Source: Syntrophaceae bacterium UBA1411 (GTDB lineage Bacteria; Desulfobacterota; Syntrophia; Syntrophales; Smithellaceae). Taken from it: DNA of 16,353 bases. This document shows, in pieces, positions 15,083-16,353 of the stretch. Under the pieces are notes generated by a model that saw only the letters and a program-made list of their open reading frames with translations, was not told the DNA's origin and searched no databases. The stretch spans positions 1-16,353 of the forward strand of contig DBPV01000095.1 in the NCBI GenBank assembly GCA_002304995.1. The letters are read 5' to 3'. The translations under genes were made by a program, and so were the position numbers. The stretch's first letter is position 1. Each line of letters opens with the position of its first letter.

Positions 15083-16353
<1,271 letters not shown>

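Overview
The window is a 16.35 kb stretch of a Gram-negative bacterial chromosome, moderately GC-rich, with Shine-Dalgarno-led genes packed into short operons. The ileS-lspA pair, secreted LPP20-like and DUF4124 proteins, a flavodoxin/2[4Fe-4S] protein and a dispersed hairpin of the CATTCCCGC...GCGGGAATG type suggest a Desulfobacterota (former Deltaproteobacteria) anaerobe, perhaps near the Syntrophales. That placement is inference from gene content; no rRNA or tRNA gene is present to test it.

Left part (1-1697): two minus-strand genes for exported proteins, the 5' part of an LPP20-like protein (1-311) and a carboxypeptidase-regulatory-like protein (674-1315). Two non-coding gaps separate them from each other and from ileS. 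The gaps share a 29-bp imperfect repeat and the second also holds a perfect 9-bp stem hairpin.

Housekeeping block (1698-5072, plus strand): ileS (isoleucyl-tRNA synthetase) followed by lspA (lipoprotein signal peptidase, TTG start).

Minus-strand block (8451 down to 5078), convergent with lspA and only 5 bp from it: a 696-aa secreted coiled-coil protein of unknown function, a secreted DUF4124-glutaredoxin protein, and an EFR1-type flavodoxin-ferredoxin. Spacings are 21 bp and a 1-base stop/start overlap, so they probably form one operon.

Glycerol block (8891 to the right edge, plus strand): a complete ABC importer matching the order and family membership of the rhizobial glycerol system GlpSTPQUV (two ATPases, two permeases, a DUF2160 small membrane protein and a large periplasmic binding protein), then a strong intrinsic terminator and glycerol kinase glpK, cut by the window end. 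Together they would capture glycerol in the periplasm, import it with ATP and trap it as glycerol 3-phosphate. The two ATPases have complementary defects: GlpS lacks the H-loop histidine and GlpT lacks LSGGQ, so the predicted heterodimer has one canonical and one degenerate ATP site. This asymmetry and the unassigned coiled-coil/redox operon are the points most worth following. I saw no CRISPR array, insertion sequence, phage gene or tRNA.
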